DNA from: Planctomycetota bacterium
Lineage (GTDB): Bacteria; Planctomycetota; UBA1135; GCA-002686595
DNA: 64,000 bases
NCBI GenBank assembly: GCA_016712565.1
Contig: JADJQU010000013.1
Coordinates: forward strand, 20,955 to 84,954
Direction: 5' to 3'
The position numbers and the translations under genes were made by a program. This document shows, one piece after another, positions 60,898 through 64,000 of the stretch. The notes beneath the pieces were generated by a model. It saw nothing but the letters and a program-made list of their open reading frames with translations. It did no database searches and had not been told where the DNA came from. Within the stretch, counting starts at the first letter, position 1; each line of letters opens with the position of its first letter.

Positions 60898-61959
60898 TCA
60901 GTTTCGTCTAAGCAACTCGGGATTCTCTTTAAGCCATGCGAGCGCGCTGAGGTTCGCATGCTTCTTGAACAGATCGGGGTCGATGAGGCCGCTTAATGGC
61001 CGAAAGAGATCTCGTATCTGCCCCTCGCTCAACCCCTGTGCCGTCCCCAGTATGCGTGCGCTCTCCGGGAGTCCCCATTGCAGGGCAGTCATGGCAAATT
61101 CGGGCTTTGATTGACGATCAAAGCAAACCTGCCTCAGTTGAAGTCGGTCCAGGTTTGAAGAATGGTATCCGAACCCAAGAAACACTACATCCGACGCGAA
61201 CATCAGACAGTCACGCGCAACCCCAAAAAGCCCTGAGTTCCGACCGTCATCGCCAGTCAGGAAGATGCTGTTTGCACATCTCTCAATCTCCTCACGGGTA
61301 TTGGCCTGATGATACGGCCGCGCACTAGCATCAGAAAGTGGGGAGCCGCCCAGACTGCCATGTACGCGAATGATGCGCAGCCCAGCCAACTTGCGCCGCG
61401 CCTCGTCAATCGTGACATTGAATCGGCGCTTTACGGCCATGAGCAGCCAATAGTCGAGTGACCGGTCATAGTTGAAGTTGATCAACGAGACGTGTGAGTG
61501 GGATTCCAAGTGCTTGTCGCCACCGTCTGCGACAAGACGGTTGAAGAAGAACTTGTACCATCCTTGCATATGATCGCTGTGTAGGCTGGCCTCATTTTTT
61601 CGAACCACGGAGCTTTCGGGCAAGCAACAGTCGGCCTACTCGCTCGTACTCTGGCCTTAATTGAAGGAACTGATCGACAGACTCGACATGGGATAGGCGA
61701 AGGTCATCACAAAATCCTTGATATGTGAACCGTCCACATCCATGGTCCTCAGTAACTCGATGTCATCCGGATCAGGGTTGAGCATCAAGTCGAGCAGCTC
61801 ACTACCAAGCGGAAAACCGTACGGAGCGCTCGCCCCGGCTCCGAGCACGAATACCACGCGCTTGCCGAATGGTGGCGCGAGTGAATCGGCAGGATACCGG
61901 GCACCGCCCTGCGGCCGGCCCTCGTCGGTTCGAAACGCGTCGGGGTTGATCATGTCCAT
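60898..61959 (-). pseudogene. SIR2-like defence-type protein, broken by two compensating frameshifts
   Basis: The N-terminal piece (start at 61959) has the SIR2 NAD-binding motif VVFVLGAGASAPYGFPLG. The C-terminal piece has LINFNYDRSLDYWL, the catalytic-His region IIRVHGSLG and VVFLGFGYHSSNLDRL. Between them the reading must change frame twice: near 61680 one base is missing, after which QFLQLRPEYERVGRLLLARK is read, and an extra A in the six-A run near 61607 restores the frame before NEASLHSDHM. The total span is a multiple of three. SIR2-like proteins deplete NAD+ in phage-defence systems such as Thoeris and others, usually with a partner gene; none is recognised here. Either sequencing indels in homopolymers or true decay could explain the breaks. 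Confidence 0.78.
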
Positions 61960-62093
61960 TCAGGCCGGATTCTGTCGATTGATCCGTGGCGCGTCCAGTC
62001 GGCGATTGCTCGGGTTCACCTCGCGCATCCCCACACCGTCCGCCCTTGTGCACTCGCGCGCCGACGCGTGCACCCCGCAACCCGAAACCTCCC

Positions 62094-62338
62094 ATGCTCC
62101 TGCTCATCGGCAAGCGTTCCTTCCCCGTCGCGTCCCTGGCTGAGGCCAGCGCCCGCTACCAGCGCGCCCGAGGCACGCACCCCTCCAGCCGCTTCCCGGA
62201 GGGCCTGGTCCAGGACGACGCGCTGGGCAGGTCGTCGCCAAGGTGTCCTACAGTGGCCGCGCCTGGCCGCCCGGGCCGTGGCGGGCAGGGCAGGAACCGA
62301 TCCTGGATGCTGTCGAGGTTGGGGCCGACGCCTCTTGA
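62094..62338 (+). pseudogene. Small conserved phage/plasmid-type protein, frameshifted
   Basis: From the ATG at 62094 the translation starts LLLIGKRSFPVASLAEASAR and goes on with SRFPEGLVQDDALG. After about 62226 the match continues in another frame with VVAKVSYSGRAWPPGPW and ends at the TGA at 62336. The pattern IGKR, EAS..YQ.AR, FPEG, SY.GR.W is that of a short protein often found on phages, plasmids and near transposons, function unknown. One base is missing relative to an open frame (span 245). Recognition is from memory of the pattern, so confidence is moderate. Confidence 0.5.
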
Positions 62339-63018
62339 TGTTGCGGTAGCTGTAGCTGCCGGGTCGCTGCGTTGGCGGGCAGGCGGGCCTGCCGCTTTGG
62401 CGCGGGGCTGGCGATGCCGGTCGCTAACCCTGTTCAGGGTTAGGGCGAGGGCCGCCCTCACGCCGTGGTCCGGCGCGCGACCCTCCGGCCTGCCCCTGTC
62501 CGGGGTGTTCGGCCCCCGCCCCAGCGCCCTCGCCGCCCCTCCTTGCCCCAGGGGCCCTGGAGTCCCGGTTGATTGCGCGGTTCCCGGGCGGCAAGGCACC
62601 CCACACGGCGCCCTGCGCGCGCGGGCGCGGGCCTCGCAACATCCCGCCCGTTGGGCGGGCGGGGATCGGCGAGCCAGAACGCAACACGCGCGATCCTGTG
62701 CGCCCTGGAGGCAAACGGCGCGGGGAGGCAGCAGGCCGCCCCAAGGACGGGCCGTGTGGGACGGACCGCCTGCACCAAGACCTGACTTGTACCTCTACAG
62801 GAAATCTGCGCGAATCGCATCCCCAGCGTGCACGGTGACCGTTGGTTGACCGCGTGGAATCGCGCAGTGCCCTGATTCGATGACCACCGGCCCTGCCAGC
62901 GCCTATCGTCCACCGCGCATCCACCTCAGGGTTCCACCTGGACAACCAGGTCACTACTACACAGGCTTCTCCAGTCTCTCAGGCTTCTCAGGACGACTCA
63001 GGGATAAAACAAGCTGCC
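62339..63018. other. No gene; contains palindromes and short direct repeats
   Basis: A perfect 9-base stem CTAACCCTG/CAGGGTTAG with a 2-base loop lies at 62424-62443. A C/G hairpin CCCGCCC/GGGCGGG lies near 62644-62660. Before the next gene, ACCTGG/CCAGGT inverted arms around ACAA at 62936-62951 and two CAGGCTTCTC units (about 62963-62990) could be operator sequence. No reading frame looks real. Confidence 0.45.
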
Positions 63019-63813
63019 ATGCTCGGCACGCTTCGCGCCTTGCGCTGGCCGGTGTTCCAGATGGCGGGCGAAGACCTTCCCGAAAGCGCGTTCAAGCTCC
63101 CCTTCCCGCGATTCGTCGCGGAGACCTGCGCCTGGATCTCCTCCTTCGACTGGTCGGACTGTTCGGACCACGTCCTGTTCACCTTCGTGCGCGCCCTCAA
63201 GGGCCACCCGGCCATGAAGGCCGCCTCGGCCGAGCAGGCTTACGCCGAGGTGATGGAGCTGCAGCGGCGCTCCCCGAAGGTGATCGTCGTTCCCGAGACC
63301 GACCTCGTCGGCGAGGACGCGGCCGTCGCCTTCCACAAGATGTGGGAGAAGGTGCGCTTCCCCATGGGCAGCGATCCGGTCGAGGTCGCCTGTGGGCTCG
63401 CGGGGCAGGGGATCATCAAGACGCGCAAGGAACGGCCTGGGCGCTACCCGACCTTCCTGACCGTCGCGGCGCTCTTGCAGCTACAGCGCCGGGAGCAGCC
63501 GATCCTCCTGCCCGCGCGCAAGCTGGCCGCACGGATGAAGTGCCAGCCAGTGACGATCAGCTCCTGGACGGGTTGGGCAATCGACGACGGCGTGCTCGTG
63601 AAGACGAAGGCCCACGTGTTCCGATCAGCAGGCGGGAGCAAGGCGGCAGAGTACGTGTTCGGCCTGCACATGTGGCCGCGTGAGTCGCTGGAGCGGCTGG
63701 CGGGGCTGCTGGGATTGGCGACGAGAGCGGCGAACCTGACGTGGATCAGGCAGCAGTTCGACGCGACGGAGGAGGAGCGGACTCTCAAGGCGAGGGTACG
63801 GCAGGGTGACTAG
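63019..63813 (+). CDS. Hypothetical protein with possible winged-helix C-terminal region
   Basis: A 264-residue cytoplasmic protein, with no signal peptide. I recognise no family. The middle part (DWSDCSDHVLFTFVRALKGH, AAVAFHKMWEKVRFPMGSDP) is helical and acidic. The region about 165-220 (RREQPILLPARKLAARMKCQ, VTISSWTGWAIDDGVLVKTK) has the look of a winged-helix domain as in phage or plasmid replication and primase-associated proteins. The frame is open upstream of the ATG at 63019 without another start. It is preceded by an inverted repeat that might be an operator. Given the nearby SIR2-like gene and mobile-type small gene, it is likely accessory. Confidence 0.55.
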   Translation: MLGTLRALRWPVFQMAGEDLPESAFKLPFPRFVAETCAWISSFDWSDCSDHVLFTFVRALKGHPAMKAASAEQAYAEVMELQRRSPKVIVVPETDLVGEDAAVAFHKMWEKVRFPMGSDPVEVACGLAGQGIIKTRKERPGRYPTFLTVAALLQLQRREQPILLPARKLAARMKCQPVTISSWTGWAIDDGVLVKTKAHVFRSAGGSKAAEYVFGLHMWPRESLERLAGLLGLATRAANLTWIRQQFDATEEERTLKARVRQGD

Positions 63814-64000
63814 CGCGCCTGAGTCGGCCGTCCCAGGTGCGTCAGGCCCGGTGGTTGCCCGCCACGCAGCCGCCCCCCCGGCTGGCTACCCACTCGGCTC
63901 GCACGGCGGGCGACCGGCCGCACGACGGAAACGACCGAAGTCCCACTGGGGGTAGCGACGGAACTGACTGGAGGCTTCCGGCCGGCGCGCGGGGCGTACG
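63814..64000. other. No gene at the right edge
   Basis: Remaining bases to the window end show no recognisable gene start, RNA or repeat. Confidence 0.35.

Noticed and set aside
61986..62849. A 287-codon plus-strand frame
   Set aside because: Arg/Pro-rich shadow that contains the first part of the small gene at 62094 but no other coding signal.

Overview
The window looks like an environmental Planctomycetota genome of high GC, probably a metagenome-derived contig. This is inferred from several things seen together: a TIGR02999-type ECF sigma factor overlapping a Ser/Thr kinase with TPR-like repeats, DUF1570-like, DUF1080 and Gfo/Idh/MocA secreted proteins, RHS proteins carrying a dockerin-like insert, many lipoproteins, and a distinctive Cys-containing C-terminal domain shared by two secreted proteins (RCC1-repeat protein at 6.5-8.7 kb, subtilase at 22.9-26.6 kb).

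Region 1 (1-9.3 kb) is accessory. Two tandem orphan RHS tips, each with a different C-terminal toxin-like domain (phospholipase A2-like; HExxH metallopeptidase-like), are each followed by a lipoprotein or membrane-anchored candidate immunity gene. A stop-containing RHS remnant, an RCC1-repeat secreted protein, an IS110-type transposase remnant and two copies of the 3' half of a tRNA-Gly gene follow. A 60-base G run lies at 9433-9492.

Region 2 (9.5-14 kb) is a second accessory patch: an AbiE-type toxin-antitoxin pair, a broken tyrosine recombinase and a DUF7309/DUF6930-like gene, with copies of an interspersed repeat that also bounds the RHS tips.

Region 3 (14.1-35 kb) is mostly chromosomal: a LURP-one protein, secreted carboxypeptidase-regulatory-like protein, two DUF1570-like putative peptidases (one without a normal active site), the kinase/sigma pair, a large subtilase, tRNA-Pro(GGG), phospholipid genes plsY-gpsA, a hydantoinase/oxoprolinase, a PAP2 phosphatase and a TonB protein.

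Region 4 (36.1-46.4 kb) is a compact same-strand operon with overlapping genes: a flavoprotein fused to a membrane domain, a 23-heme cytochrome, an outer-membrane barrel, a 7-heme cytochrome, an 11-heme lipoprotein cytochrome and a small lipoprotein. Together they read as a putative transmembrane electron conduit from NAD(P)H to the cell exterior.

Region 5 (46.4-60.5 kb) holds envelope and signalling genes: a zinc-ribbon membrane protein interrupted by a stop, a secreted Gfo/Idh/MocA oxidoreductase with DUF1080, a DCC protein, several lipoproteins, and a hybrid histidine kinase. Region 6 (60.9-64 kb) is accessory again: a frameshifted SIR2-like gene, a frameshifted small gene and an unrecognised gene.

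Single-base frameshifts occur in several genes, including gpsA and plsY, which are normally essential, so many of the breaks may be sequencing indels rather than true pseudogenes.
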